From NCBI RefSeq assembly GCF_003663845.1, contig NZ_RCCA01000003.1, positions 1 to 64,000 of the forward strand: DNA of 64,000 bases. The letters are read 5' to 3'. The translations under genes were made by a program, and so were the position numbers. This document shows, in pieces, positions 20,145-29,356 of the stretch (position 1 is its first letter; each line of letters opens with the position of its first letter). A model generated the notes under the pieces. The model made no database searches, was not told the DNA's origin, and worked only from the letters and a program-made list of their open reading frames with translations. The stretch comes from Chryseobacterium sp. 7. Its GTDB lineage: Bacteria > Bacteroidota > Bacteroidia > Flavobacteriales > Weeksellaceae.

Positions 20145-21008
20145 TTACTGTTGTGTATTGGATCCTTCTTTTATGGAGCGAACCAATATTTTATTCTTTC
20201 TAAGTAAAAAATCAGGCATCAGATCAACCGGGAGATAGAAGGAGCTTTCTCCTTTTCTCTGCAGTTCTTCTACAATTCCGGGATTCCAAGCCAGGATTTT
20301 ATCTACGTCTATATTCAGTTCATCTGCTACAACTTTTAAGCTGAAACCGGCATTGATCTCCGTTTCGGAGAGAGCTGCCTGAGTTGTCTTTCTGTCTCCT
20401 TCAAAGAAAACTTTATTGATTCTGGATGAATTATAGTTATTCAATACACTCTGAAGTTCTCCTGTCGCATAGCATGCATTCAGGTATTTCTTCACATGAT
20501 TAATGGTTTCTGCCGGAAGGTATTTATAAAACTCATGGTATTGGGAGGAGCCTGCAGCTTCCATTGCTTTGGCAATATTTCCTTCACCACAGTTATAAGC
20601 AGCTACTACTGTTACCCAGTTATTATATTTTTTATACAGGTTACTTAAAGAAATAGCAGCTGTTTTTGTGCTTTTATAAAGATCGGTTCGTCCCTGTTCC
20701 GTAAGTCCATACTGGTTGGCATGTGCCGTCATAAACTGCCAGACTCCAACTGCGCCGGCTCCGGAGGTGATATTTCTGTCAAAATGAGATTCTATGAGCG
20801 CCAGGTTTCTCAAATGTTTGGGAAGCCCTTTCTGTAGCAGCAGCTGTTCTATAAACTCTACAAGATCTTTATTGGCATTAATGATTCCTTTGTATTTTTT
20901 CACACTGCTTTCCGAAGTGTCGGAGGCGGCAAGAAACTGTCCGTTTATCAAGATAACGGATCCTAATAATAGAAAACCTGTAAAGATATTTCTGACAATT
21001 GTTTTCAT
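20145..21008 (-). CDS. Lytic transglycosylase (SLT/MltD-like) in the T6SS locus
   Basis: 287 residues from ATG 21008 (a longer frame begins at a TTG). The signal peptide or anchor ends near ILINGQ. The SLT domain holds the catalytic Glu73 in LALIESHFD, followed by SGAGAVGVWQFM and AAYNCGEGN, the classic goose-lysozyme-like motifs. The C-terminal part (SLKVVADELNIDVDKILAWNPG) resembles a LysM-type module. Such enzymes cleave peptidoglycan; placed 55 nt behind tssH, it probably opens the wall for assembly of the secretion apparatus. Start chosen by ATG and signal-peptide position. Confidence 0.88.
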   Translation of the reverse strand: MKTIVRNIFTGFLLLGSVILINGQFLAASDTSESSVKKYKGIINANKDLVEFIEQLLLQKGLPKHLRNLALIESHFDRNITSGAGAVGVWQFMTAHANQYGLTEQGRTDLYKSTKTAAISLSNLYKKYNNWVTVVAAYNCGEGNIAKAMEAAGSSQYHEFYKYLPAETINHVKKYLNACYATGELQSVLNNYNSSRINKVFFEGDRKTTQAALSETEINAGFSLKVVADELNIDVDKILAWNPGIVEELQRKGESSFYLPVDLMPDFLLRKNKILVRSIKEGSNTQQ

Positions 21009-21063
21009 TTTAGTTTTATTTATGGGCAAAAAGACAAATTTACAGATCTGCCTTTCTGCTTTA

Positions 21064-23562
21064 TCATTCTACTTTCCAGCTAATTTTATCTTCTTCTTTG
21101 TTCCAGTCTACATAAATGGTCTGGCCGGATTTTACTTCTTCTCTAACAATCATTTTGGAGATAGGTCTGGCAAGCTGTGCACGGATTACTCCTGAGATCT
21201 GTCTTGCTCCATACTTACTGCTGAATCCGCCTAATGCAAGGCTTCTTACGGCATCATCACTGATTTTCAAGGTAATTCCTAATCTAGTCAGTGAAGTATG
21301 AAGTGATTTCAGCTGAATATTAAAGATTCTTTCTGCAATGGATTCCGTGATTGGTGCAAAAGGAATAATTTCTGTAATTCTCGCTAAGAATTCAGGTCTG
21401 AACCGTCCTGAATTCGACATAATCTGCATCAATGAAGATGATTCCGGAATTTTGCCTTCTTCAAACTGTTTTACAATTTCTTCACTTCCGATGTTGGAGG
21501 TAAACAGGATCAATGCGTTACTGAAATCTCCTTCTTTCCCAAGTTTATCATGCACTTTTCCTTCGTCCATAATCTGAAGGAATACATCAAAAACTGAGTG
21601 ATGGGCTTTTTCAATTTCGTCAAATAAAACTACGGTATAAGGCTGCTGTCTGATTTTATTCACCAACATACCCCCTTCTTCATATCCTACATATCCCGGA
21701 GGTGCTCCGTATAGCAATGCTGCAGAATGTTCTTCTTTAAATTCTGACATATCAAAGCGTACCATTGCCTTTTCATCATTGAAAAGTAATTCTGCCATTG
21801 ATTTTGCCAGCTCTGTTTTACCAGTTCCGGTAGGTCCCAGAAGGAAAAAAGATCCAATTGGCTGGCCTGGTTTATTCAATCCGCTTCGGTTTTCAACAAT
21901 AGCATCGGAAAGGATTTTTAGCGCATGATCCTGGCCTACTACCCTGTTTAATAGAAGAGATTCCATATTAAGGAGTTTTTCTTTTTCCTGAGCCTGGATT
22001 TTCCCGATTGGGATATTGGTTTTAGCTGCCATTACAGCAGCCAATTCAAGTCTGTCTACTTTTTCTCTTTTCTTTGCAGCATGTTGTAAAAGCTCTGCGT
22101 AGGTATCTTCAATAATTTTTTGAATCTGATCTACCGGCATAGAATTGTCAATTGCAGGCTGCTCACTCAATGAACCCCATAAAATTGGGCTTATTTTATC
22201 TCTTAACAGGTTGTAGGTCCAGATCAGCTCATCTGCTTTATCTTTACTGTCTGCATATTCTTCAGTTAAGATAGCATCGTAGCTTTCTTTCCAGCTGTCC
22301 AATTCTTTTTCTGATAACTCATCCAGCATTTTGATGGCCGCCATTGTTCTGTCTAATAGATCAATAGCTGCGTCCGGCAACTTTTTACCTTTTGCATATC
22401 TTTTTGCTAAACGTACACATTCCGGAAGAGCAGTTTTTTCAACTTCGATACCATGGTGTTTTTTATAGCCTTCAAGAAGTACATCAATCATTTTCACGCA
22501 GGTTTTTTCATCCGGTTCAAGGACAGTCAAAACTTCAAAACGACGGTTGAAAGCCTGTTCCGGCTCTATAATTTTTCTGTATTCTTCCTGAGTGGTAGCT
22601 CCTATTACGGTAATTTCACCTCTGGCCAGCTCTGGTTTCAGAAGGTTGGCAACGTTTCCGATGCTTCCTTTCGGGTCTAAAAGGGTGTGAATTTCGTCAA
22701 TGAAAAGAATGGCTTTTTCAATTTTCTTGCATTCATTGATTACTTTTTTCAGGCGGTCTTCAATTTCACCTTTGTAAGAAGTTCCTGCTAAAAGTGCCCC
22801 GGTGTCCAGTTCTAAAAGGGTACCGTTTTTAAGCATTTCAGGAACATTTCCTTTCATAATTTCTGTTGCAAAACCTTCTACCAAAGCTGTTTTTCCAACT
22901 CCGGGTTCTCCGATGATGATAACATTGGGTTTGCTTCTTCGGCAAAGAATTTCAACCAGCATTCTGAGTTCTTTATCTCTACCAATAATATTTTCAATGT
23001 CTCCTTTTCTTGCCTGTGCTGTTCTGTCTACACAATAGCTTTTGATGGAAGGAAATGAGCTGTCTGAATAATCTGAGCCGTTATTTGAAAATAAGGATGA
23101 AAAATCACCATCTTCAGAAACAGTAAATGGCGTATCTTTTCTGTACAGGTTGAAAATTTCATGTTCTCTCAACGGAAGTGACTTCAACTGCTGAAGCGAG
23201 AATACAACCTGTGGTTTTACAATGGCTGTAAGAATACAGATAGGTGTAATCTCATCCAATCCTAATTTTAAACGGATATCATCAGCTTCTTCAATTAAAG
23301 TATCTATGGCGTCATCCTGCCCTACTTCATCTGGAAGATGGTTAGTTTTTGGATATTCTTCAATGCGGACATCTGCCCATTCGTAGAAATAGCCGGGATC
23401 TTTATCTATACTTTTCAGGAATTCATTAAGTCCGATATCTTTATGCATCAGAGCCTGCAGAATGTGCGGGCCTCCGTAGGTTCCATTATAATTTTCCTTC
23501 GCTATCGACTGTGCAATATGGAATAGTTGCTTTACGGTTTCGTTGGTTACTAGTACTCCCAT
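21064..23562 (-). CDS. tssH: T6SS ATPase TssH (ClpV-type AAA+)
   Basis: 832 residues. There is a Clp N domain (1-150), then AAA-1 with Walker A GEPGVGKT at 218-225 and Walker B ILFIDEIH, a middle region, and AAA-2 with GPTGTGKTELAKSMAE and VVLFDEIEKAH. The pattern is ClpB-like, but the context with TssD, TssR and a TssO-like protein assigns it to T6SS. TssH disassembles the contracted sheath. The rest of the sheath machinery is not in this window. The transglycosylase gene is downstream in the same unit. Confidence 0.88.
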   Translation of the reverse strand: MGVLVTNETVKQLFHIAQSIAKENYNGTYGGPHILQALMHKDIGLNEFLKSIDKDPGYFYEWADVRIEEYPKTNHLPDEVGQDDAIDTLIEEADDIRLKLGLDEITPICILTAIVKPQVVFSLQQLKSLPLREHEIFNLYRKDTPFTVSEDGDFSSLFSNNGSDYSDSSFPSIKSYCVDRTAQARKGDIENIIGRDKELRMLVEILCRRSKPNVIIIGEPGVGKTALVEGFATEIMKGNVPEMLKNGTLLELDTGALLAGTSYKGEIEDRLKKVINECKKIEKAILFIDEIHTLLDPKGSIGNVANLLKPELARGEITVIGATTQEEYRKIIEPEQAFNRRFEVLTVLEPDEKTCVKMIDVLLEGYKKHHGIEVEKTALPECVRLAKRYAKGKKLPDAAIDLLDRTMAAIKMLDELSEKELDSWKESYDAILTEEYADSKDKADELIWTYNLLRDKISPILWGSLSEQPAIDNSMPVDQIQKIIEDTYAELLQHAAKKREKVDRLELAAVMAAKTNIPIGKIQAQEKEKLLNMESLLLNRVVGQDHALKILSDAIVENRSGLNKPGQPIGSFFLLGPTGTGKTELAKSMAELLFNDEKAMVRFDMSEFKEEHSAALLYGAPPGYVGYEEGGMLVNKIRQQPYTVVLFDEIEKAHHSVFDVFLQIMDEGKVHDKLGKEGDFSNALILFTSNIGSEEIVKQFEEGKIPESSSLMQIMSNSGRFRPEFLARITEIIPFAPITESIAERIFNIQLKSLHTSLTRLGITLKISDDAVRSLALGGFSSKYGARQISGVIRAQLARPISKMIVREEVKSGQTIYVDWNKEEDKISWKVE

Positions 23563-23822
23563 TTATAATTTTCTTATATTAATATATTTGCGTTCTGTTA
23601 TATGTGCTTCAGATTTGATGGTATTGATCTGTTTTCATCCCGTCGTATTTCCGGGAATCAAATTTCTTATTCTGTCCAGCTAAAATTAAATATTTTATTC
23701 TAAACGAGATAAAGATAGTTAATTCTTCAATTAGAGAAGTAATAACGGCATTTTTTTGTTTTTAGCCTTTCATTGTATGTTATAAATTCATGACAAATTG
23801 TGACTCTAAACCCTCTTGTCTT

Positions 23823-24494
23823 CTATATATTCAAAAAATACAATAAAATCAGGGTGAGCCATTGCAGTCCGATGTAGATATAGAACAACATGGCTGAAGG
23901 TTCTGCCAGTTCATATAGTTTTTCCATCAGCGTTTTTTTAATAATTTCTGAGAAGTCAGCATTTTCATCTCCCAGATTCAGTTCATCAAATTTTATTTTG
24001 TTCAGGGCATACCCTACTATTTTTTTGAGTATTTTGTTTTCTGAGCTATTTTTGAACTCATTCAAGAGCTTTATTTTAGCTATTGCAAAATCTGCGCTTG
24101 TCCGGATCACGGATGGCTGCTTCGCTTTAAATACTGATATAACTTTATCTATAAAAGGTATTACAATGGTTTTTGAATGATCTTGAAGTAATTTATTAAT
24201 GACTACAGACATTGCATATTTTGTAGCAAAAGCAAACGTAAAAAATGGAGCAATAATAATCAGCAGATAGAAAAGGCTTACTGAAAGAGGTTTAGCTGTA
24301 ATAGTAGTTATCAAAAATCCTCCAGCACCACTGTCCCCCAAAGACGGTCCCAGCTTTTCTGATAAAATATAGATTCCCACGACGAGTACAATAATGGTTG
24401 AAATAGCTCCAATAGCATAGATTTTCAATATATTGATGATGAAGACCGCGGATAGTTTGGAAAGGTATTTCAGATGCTCAGTGATTTTGTTCAT
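23823..24494 (-). CDS. Unknown three-helix membrane protein in the T6SS locus
   Basis: 223 residues with two membrane segments near the N-terminus (about 15-45 and 75-100) and one at the C-terminus (about 200-222), plus a charged cytoplasmic central region of about 100 residues. No family is recognised. It lies between tssH and the broken tssD copy, separated from tssH by 260 nt, on the same strand. It could be an accessory membrane component, or an inner-membrane immunity protein; the sequence does not decide. Confidence 0.7.
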   Translation of the reverse strand: MNKITEHLKYLSKLSAVFIINILKIYAIGAISTIIVLVVGIYILSEKLGPSLGDSGAGGFLITTITAKPLSVSLFYLLIIIAPFFTFAFATKYAMSVVINKLLQDHSKTIVIPFIDKVISVFKAKQPSVIRTSADFAIAKIKLLNEFKNSSENKILKKIVGYALNKIKFDELNLGDENADFSEIIKKTLMEKLYELAEPSAMLFYIYIGLQWLTLILLYFLNI

Positions 24495-24568
24495 TGATAT
24501 TTTTAAGGTTATTTAGTTTTAAAGGATCAATCTTTTTATCAGTTTTTATGATCGTACTTTCCTTCAGG

Positions 24569-24608
24569 CAAAAAAAGACCGCCTAAATAGGGACAGTCTT
24601 TTTTCTTA
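24569..24608 (-). terminator. Terminator of the broken tssD copy
   Basis: On the minus strand AAGACTGTCCC-TATTTA-GGCGGTCTT with one or two imperfect pairs, followed by a T-run. It is 26 nt behind the tssD3 stop codon. Confidence 0.7.
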
Positions 24609-24633
24609 TGAATGTTGATAATGTGTATAAATA

Positions 24634-25041
24634 TTAGCTGGTTGGCCAAAGTCCTGCAAACCGAGAAGTACCATAGTCAATAGTCTCTGCACTTACTACG
24701 AAGCTGATCAGCATACTGTCACTATCAATGGCATCGAAATCAACCTGATGCTGAATTACGTATCCGTTCTGCCAATTCAAGGTAATCAATGTTCCTTCTT
24801 CGTGAGACTTATTGAAGGTAATTTCTCCTACTGTAGGCTTGTATTTACCATTTCACAAGCTTTCCAGTATATCAGATTTTTCAGTAGCTTCTACTGTAAC
24901 CTTGATGAGCGCGTTAGAAGGATCTGATGCTACACGTCCTGAAACGTCTGTAGATCTCGATACACTGTAGTTCATTTTCAACAGCTTTTGTCCTTCGCCA
25001 TTGTTGAATTTTAAGATTCCTCTTGAATTTCTTTCGGCCAT
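24634..25041 (-). pseudogene. tssD: tssD copy 3 interrupted by one nonsense codon
   Basis: The first 62 residues are identical to the two intact TssD copies. Codon 63, TTA (Leu) in the others, is TGA here (24853-24855). Reading through, the frame stays open to the normal end and would give 135 residues ending WPTS. All amino-acid changes relative to the intact copies (Lys to Asn, two Glu to Gln, Asn to Asp, Gln to Arg, changed tail) lie after the stop codon. Promoter, operator and terminator are all preserved. A truncated 62-residue product may still be made. Confidence 0.9.
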
Positions 25042-25093
25042 GATTAATAAATTTTAATCGTTAGTAATATTTTTTGATTCGGTGATTGTAGAA

Positions 25094-25187
25094 CAAATAT
25101 AGAGGCTCTTTTCCGCCAAAAAAAACTTTTTAAGATAAATCTGAAAAATTGTAGTAGTTCTACGATTCCATATCGTAATTCTACGAT
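25094..25187 (-). promoter_or_regulatory. tssD copy 3 promoter with dual-palindrome operator
   Basis: -7 box TATATTTG at 25094-25101; 50 bp upstream are GTAGTAGTTCTACGAT (25151-25166) and ATCGTAATTCTACGAT (25172-25187), starts 21 bp apart. ATCGTA-ATTC-TACGAT is again a perfect palindrome with compensated outer bases compared with copy 1 (A..T for G..C). This compensation is good evidence that the palindrome itself is selected. Confidence 0.82.
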
Positions 25188-25351
25188 CATAGATTTACAC
25201 ACTTATTTATAATATCCATGAATACGGCATTTTAAATTAAATCCCAATTTTAAGATAAAAAATAGTTTTGCACCGGGAGGAGAAATAATTGGGATACAAG
25301 GTGTTTTGTTGGAGAGTTTGAGGATGAAAAGGTTTGAGGGTTGGGGTATTA

Positions 25352-25386
25352 CAAAAAAAGCAGAAGTAGGTACTTCTGCTTTTTGA
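25352..25386 (-). terminator. Terminator of the tssO-tssR operon
   Basis: AAAGCAGAAGTA-GG-TACTTCTGCTTT is a perfect palindrome with A/T runs on both sides. On the minus strand it comes 20 nt after the tssR stop codon. Confidence 0.85.
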
Positions 25387-25406
25387 TATTAAAAAAAATG
25401 AATTTC

Positions 25407-27812
25407 TTAATGCTTTGTGTATTCCGGCTGTTCTGTAGGAATTCTTGATGGCGTAAAGTATTCATTAAGCCAGTAGAAAGTCTGCCCGTTCTGCTGAATC
25501 TTTACAGCAGGATTGTTTCTGTTGGCAAGCAATCTGTCAGCTAAATTTTTATAATGGTAGAAATAATTCTTCACCGTTTCATTAGGAACGATTTTAGACT
25601 TTTTCCAGCCTTTCAGTTTATATTTAGCCATTAATTCTTCTTCAGAAAGGTCAAATCCTGTACTCATTCCAATAGCGTAAGACATTGGTAATTCATAAAG
25701 TGCTCCTTTATCCAGGAACTTTATGGTTGGATTATATTTCTTCAGAAGCTTCACATACTCTTTCACCGCTCTTGCCTGATTAAAGTCTGCACGGTCTGCC
25801 TGAGTGTTTCTGTATACTTCAGTATAGAATGCTTTCAGGTTGTCATACTCTGATTCAGAAATAAGAATTCCTTTTTCTATGGCGGGCGTAAATTCTTTCA
25901 GATCTTTTGGAATGTATCCTTTCACAAGGAACGGGCTTCCATAATTAATCAGCTGTGCGGCAATTCCCGCAGAAACAGGGTTGGTAAGTCCCGGATACAG
26001 ATATTTGTATTTTAAATCCACATCTGTTCTTCCCGCTCCTACTGAAGAATGGAAATATTCATTCAGAGATTTATCAACGGTCTGATTGTCTAAGGTAACC
26101 TGGGCAATAAGGCTGTCTACAGATTTCTTCAGGAATCCAGGTGTAGTAATATCCCCTTTTTTAGGGAAAATAACGAATCCCTGAGACATACTCTGTTTAG
26201 GGTAAGCCAATGAGAAGAATCCTTCATCGCCTTCTACTAAGCTGAAATTATTTTTAGTAAGAACATCATTTTGATTAATGATCTTTTGCTTTTTAAGTTC
26301 TGCAATGTTCTTGGCAGTATTGGTAACAATATTTTCTGCCATCAATACATAATCATTGTAGTTATCTGATGATCTTGCACTGGTCTGGAACATGATCAGT
26401 CTTGCCTGAGCCTGCGTTAATGAACTGATCACACTGTACATATTCCCGCTTTGATTAGCTGAAGTACCTACAGTTACTACAATATTGGTTTCATCTGCAA
26501 CGTTTGAAAGAAGGTTTCCTGCTGCAGTAAGGGCCTCTCCTACCGGCTGATATCCGCTGGTGCTTGCACAGTTCATTTCATTTGTTTTCTGATCAATAAA
26601 CGTAGTGATCTTGCTGTAATCTGAACTTAAGTTGGATACAGAAACATTATTTCCGCAAGGATTGTTTTTGTATAAAACTACACCATATTTAACATTGCTG
26701 AAATAAGATGGTTTTTCGAATCTAAGCTGAAGATCCTGCAGTAATGATTTTACGATAGGTGCATAAGGTGCGTTGGCAGCACTTACGTCTAATGCAAAAA
26801 CGATATTGATGTTTTTATCTCTTTCTGTGATTTCTCTGTAACGGTCAAAATAAATAGGCTCTCCTAATACATTAGATACAAAGTTTTTGCTGTAATCTAA
26901 AATATTGGTAAAATATTTTGTTTTAGTATCAAGACTAGGTGTTTCTTCTAACGGAAGGTTTACCGGGAAAATATTTTCCAGCGGTGTTCTTCTGTTAACA
27001 TCCGTAAGAAGAATAGCTGTTTTATTTTCTGCATCTGATGCTGAGCCTCCCGGATGTCCTTCGTGAATTCCTAAAGTGGTATCTGTAATTCCTGTTGTGT
27101 TTTTCAATTTGATAGCAGAACGCTCTCCCCAACTCGAAATTACGTTAGAGCTCACCCATCCGTACAGTCCTTTTCCAATACTGTCTATATCAATGGAAGG
27201 CTTTTTACCTACTAAAAATCGTTTGTTGTTTTCAGCCTGTTTGTAAACATATACAATTTGTCCGTTTGGAATTTTAACATTGGCTGCTTCGATGAGACTT
27301 GGTGAGTTGAACACCATGATAGAGTCATTTTTGTAATATCTTTCAGCACTTCTGATCACTTCGCTGTTATTAGGTACTACGGCAACTCTTACAGGATATC
27401 CTGTTTTTTCGTTTCTCAGGGCATTGTTCCAAAGAAGAAGATCAGATTCCGGAATCCATCCGTATGTTTTGATAGATTTTGACGAAACTTTTTTCATTAA
27501 AGCATCAGGTACATATTCTGCTACTTTTACCATTCCGTCTCTATGTTTTAAAACCATTAAAGGCTCAAGGAACTTTACTTCTTTGTAAGATTTCTCGTCA
27601 TCTTTATCCAAATAAGCCGTATTTCTGGATCGGTCTGAAATAACGATCCATGGAACTGACTTTTTAGGATAACCGTTTACGACAGGGGAAGCATCCACCT
27701 GACCGTATTGTGACGGCTCCGGGGTTTTCTTTGACGGCAGTTTTACCTGGCAACTCGTCAATAATACTGATAAACCTATATAATATGCTGCTAGAGGAAA
27801 TTTATTTTTCAT
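25407..27812 (-). CDS. tssR: T6SS lipoprotein TssR
   Basis: 801 residues. The signal peptide ends in SVLLTSC with the lipid-accepting Cys21. Two SH3-like beta segments follow (PWIVISDRSRNTAYL to YGWIPESDLL, and later VGKKPSIDIDSIGKGLYGW). A von Willebrand A-like stretch (NINIVFALDVSAANAPYAPI) covers the middle. This order fits TssR, a periplasmic/outer-membrane component found only in Bacteroidota T6SS-iii. It is the last gene of a four-gene operon, 46 nt behind the PKD-domain gene. Confidence 0.85.
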   Translation of the reverse strand: MKNKFPLAAYYIGLSVLLTSCQVKLPSKKTPEPSQYGQVDASPVVNGYPKKSVPWIVISDRSRNTAYLDKDDEKSYKEVKFLEPLMVLKHRDGMVKVAEYVPDALMKKVSSKSIKTYGWIPESDLLLWNNALRNEKTGYPVRVAVVPNNSEVIRSAERYYKNDSIMVFNSPSLIEAANVKIPNGQIVYVYKQAENNKRFLVGKKPSIDIDSIGKGLYGWVSSNVISSWGERSAIKLKNTTGITDTTLGIHEGHPGGSASDAENKTAILLTDVNRRTPLENIFPVNLPLEETPSLDTKTKYFTNILDYSKNFVSNVLGEPIYFDRYREITERDKNINIVFALDVSAANAPYAPIVKSLLQDLQLRFEKPSYFSNVKYGVVLYKNNPCGNNVSVSNLSSDYSKITTFIDQKTNEMNCASTSGYQPVGEALTAAGNLLSNVADETNIVVTVGTSANQSGNMYSVISSLTQAQARLIMFQTSARSSDNYNDYVLMAENIVTNTAKNIAELKKQKIINQNDVLTKNNFSLVEGDEGFFSLAYPKQSMSQGFVIFPKKGDITTPGFLKKSVDSLIAQVTLDNQTVDKSLNEYFHSSVGAGRTDVDLKYKYLYPGLTNPVSAGIAAQLINYGSPFLVKGYIPKDLKEFTPAIEKGILISESEYDNLKAFYTEVYRNTQADRADFNQARAVKEYVKLLKKYNPTIKFLDKGALYELPMSYAIGMSTGFDLSEEELMAKYKLKGWKKSKIVPNETVKNYFYHYKNLADRLLANRNNPAVKIQQNGQTFYWLNEYFTPSRIPTEQPEYTKH

Positions 27813-27858
27813 CCTATTTTATCTTTAATGATTGGCGCATCCGTACAACCGGATGATA

Positions 27859-28770
27859 TTATTTGCTTTGATTGATTTCTACTTTGGTTACACAGTTCTG
27901 CGTATCATCCAGATTTACTTTTACCGTCTGAATCACTGTATTTTTGTCAAACTGCAGACCGGCACAGTACATGTAGAAGTTATTCACTTTGCTGTCATTC
28001 ACTTTTACAACCGTGTTTTCATTGTTACACAGATAGGTTTTCAACAGATAATTGTAATGCATATTGAAACTGTTTCCGTTGGCAATCTGCTGCAGGTGAT
28101 ATTTGAAATCGTTATCTACTTTTGCATAAGAATCTTCTACCGATACTTCCTCTTCTGCAAGAGCATCATAAGCAGGAAGAATTTTGATACGGTGGTAGAT
28201 AGGCTCCTGAGTTTCCTCAGTATATAGAGTTACTACGTAATCTCCGGGTTTTTTATAAGAATAGAATGTAAACTTATCTTTAGAGTCTGTATTTCCTGTT
28301 TCTCCGAATTTCCATGCAAACTGCTTGGCTTCAGAAACAGCACGGAAAGGCACGTTTTCATTTTGCATTGCCTGACTTGCGGCTTCGATAGTAGTGGTTG
28401 CTTTTGCTGTATCTTTTGCTTTCTGAACGCTTCTTGCGCTTACCATTACAGGGAAGGATTTCGTGTACTTATTGTCTACGATTAAACTTACCTGATAGTA
28501 TCCCGGTTTATTATAGAAGTGAATTCCGCTGTTTTTGTCTGAAGTAGTACCGTCTCCGAAATTCCATCTTTTGGTTTTTGCAAATTGGGTCTTATCTTCG
28601 AATAAAAGCGTGTCTCCTACCGCCAGTGAAGACGGATAAACTACCCCAACAATATCATCCGCAGAATGGATTACCTTTTTCTGCAGCCATAGTGCAACCA
28701 GTGCCGCAATGAGCAGCGTTGCCACTACACCGATAATAATGTTCTTTTTGTTCTTTTGAAAATAATTCAT
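27859..28770 (-). CDS. PKD-domain membrane protein of the T6SS-iii envelope complex
   Basis: 303 residues: a membrane anchor at about 11-29, then two PKD-like Ig domains, the first with WNFGDGTTSD (69-78) and KPGYYQVSLIVD, the second with FAWKFGETGN and KKPGDYVVTLYTE. The C-terminal 90 residues are alpha/beta with two cysteines (YLCNN and MYCAG). Position between tssO-like genes and tssR makes it one of the trans-envelope subunits (the P/Q class in T6SS-iii nomenclature); I cannot say which. Confidence 0.75.
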   Translation of the reverse strand: MNYFQKNKKNIIIGVVATLLIAALVALWLQKKVIHSADDIVGVVYPSSLAVGDTLLFEDKTQFAKTKRWNFGDGTTSDKNSGIHFYNKPGYYQVSLIVDNKYTKSFPVMVSARSVQKAKDTAKATTTIEAASQAMQNENVPFRAVSEAKQFAWKFGETGNTDSKDKFTFYSYKKPGDYVVTLYTEETQEPIYHRIKILPAYDALAEEEVSVEDSYAKVDNDFKYHLQQIANGNSFNMHYNYLLKTYLCNNENTVVKVNDSKVNNFYMYCAGLQFDKNTVIQTVKVNLDDTQNCVTKVEINQSK

Positions 28771-28819
28771 AGTTAGTAATTGTGATGTGTTTTATTTAAA
28801 GTTCCTAGTATTTCTTTGC

Positions 28820-29344
28820 TTACTGCATTCTTGCTTTCAGATCCTGCTCGCGCTGATAAAGTTTGTTCTGCTTATCTTTAAATCCGATTCTGCATTCATC
28901 TACCTGTTTCTGGAAAATCTTGATGTCTTCTGAGGTTGTTGAGATCACTTTTTTGTCATCAAAGTACATTTTATAGAATTTAGCAATCTGAGGATAGGCA
29001 TCTTTCCGGATGTCTACTACATCTGTTCCGTTAAAATAGCTGTTAAGATCATTTACTCCCAGCTGAATATTATTCTCCACAAATGGCTGCGGACCGTCAT
29101 TGGTAAGTTTTGTAATCATGGAATAAGTGCTGTCCATAATAGGTAAAACCACTTTTTGGTGCTGTTCAAATTCTGCTTTCTGCTCCAGATTCTGAATTCC
29201 TCTTACATCTTCATCAGAAAAGGGAGATACAAATCCTTTTAAGAAGATGATTCCCAAAAATAACATCGCCGTCACAAGCATCAGTATTAAATAAAAAAAC
29301 TGATAATGCCTTTCTTTTTTAGATAGTGTGATTTGTCCTTGCAT
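28820..29344 (-). CDS. TssO-like single-pass T6SS membrane protein
   Basis: 174 residues: a short cytoplasmic start with LSKKERHYQFF, one membrane segment (about 15-37, YLILMLVTAMLFLGIIFL) and a periplasmic domain of helices and coiled coil to the end (FKDKQNKLYQREQDLKARMQ). The layout matches the neighbouring upstream protein, so the two are probably paralogs forming part of the inner-membrane complex. Spacing is 12 nt to the upstream gene. Confidence 0.75.
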   Translation of the reverse strand: MQGQITLSKKERHYQFFYLILMLVTAMLFLGIIFLKGFVSPFSDEDVRGIQNLEQKAEFEQHQKVVLPIMDSTYSMITKLTNDGPQPFVENNIQLGVNDLNSYFNGTDVVDIRKDAYPQIAKFYKMYFDDKKVISTTSEDIKIFQKQVDECRIGFKDKQNKLYQREQDLKARMQ

Positions 29345-29356
29345 TTCTTTTCTTTT

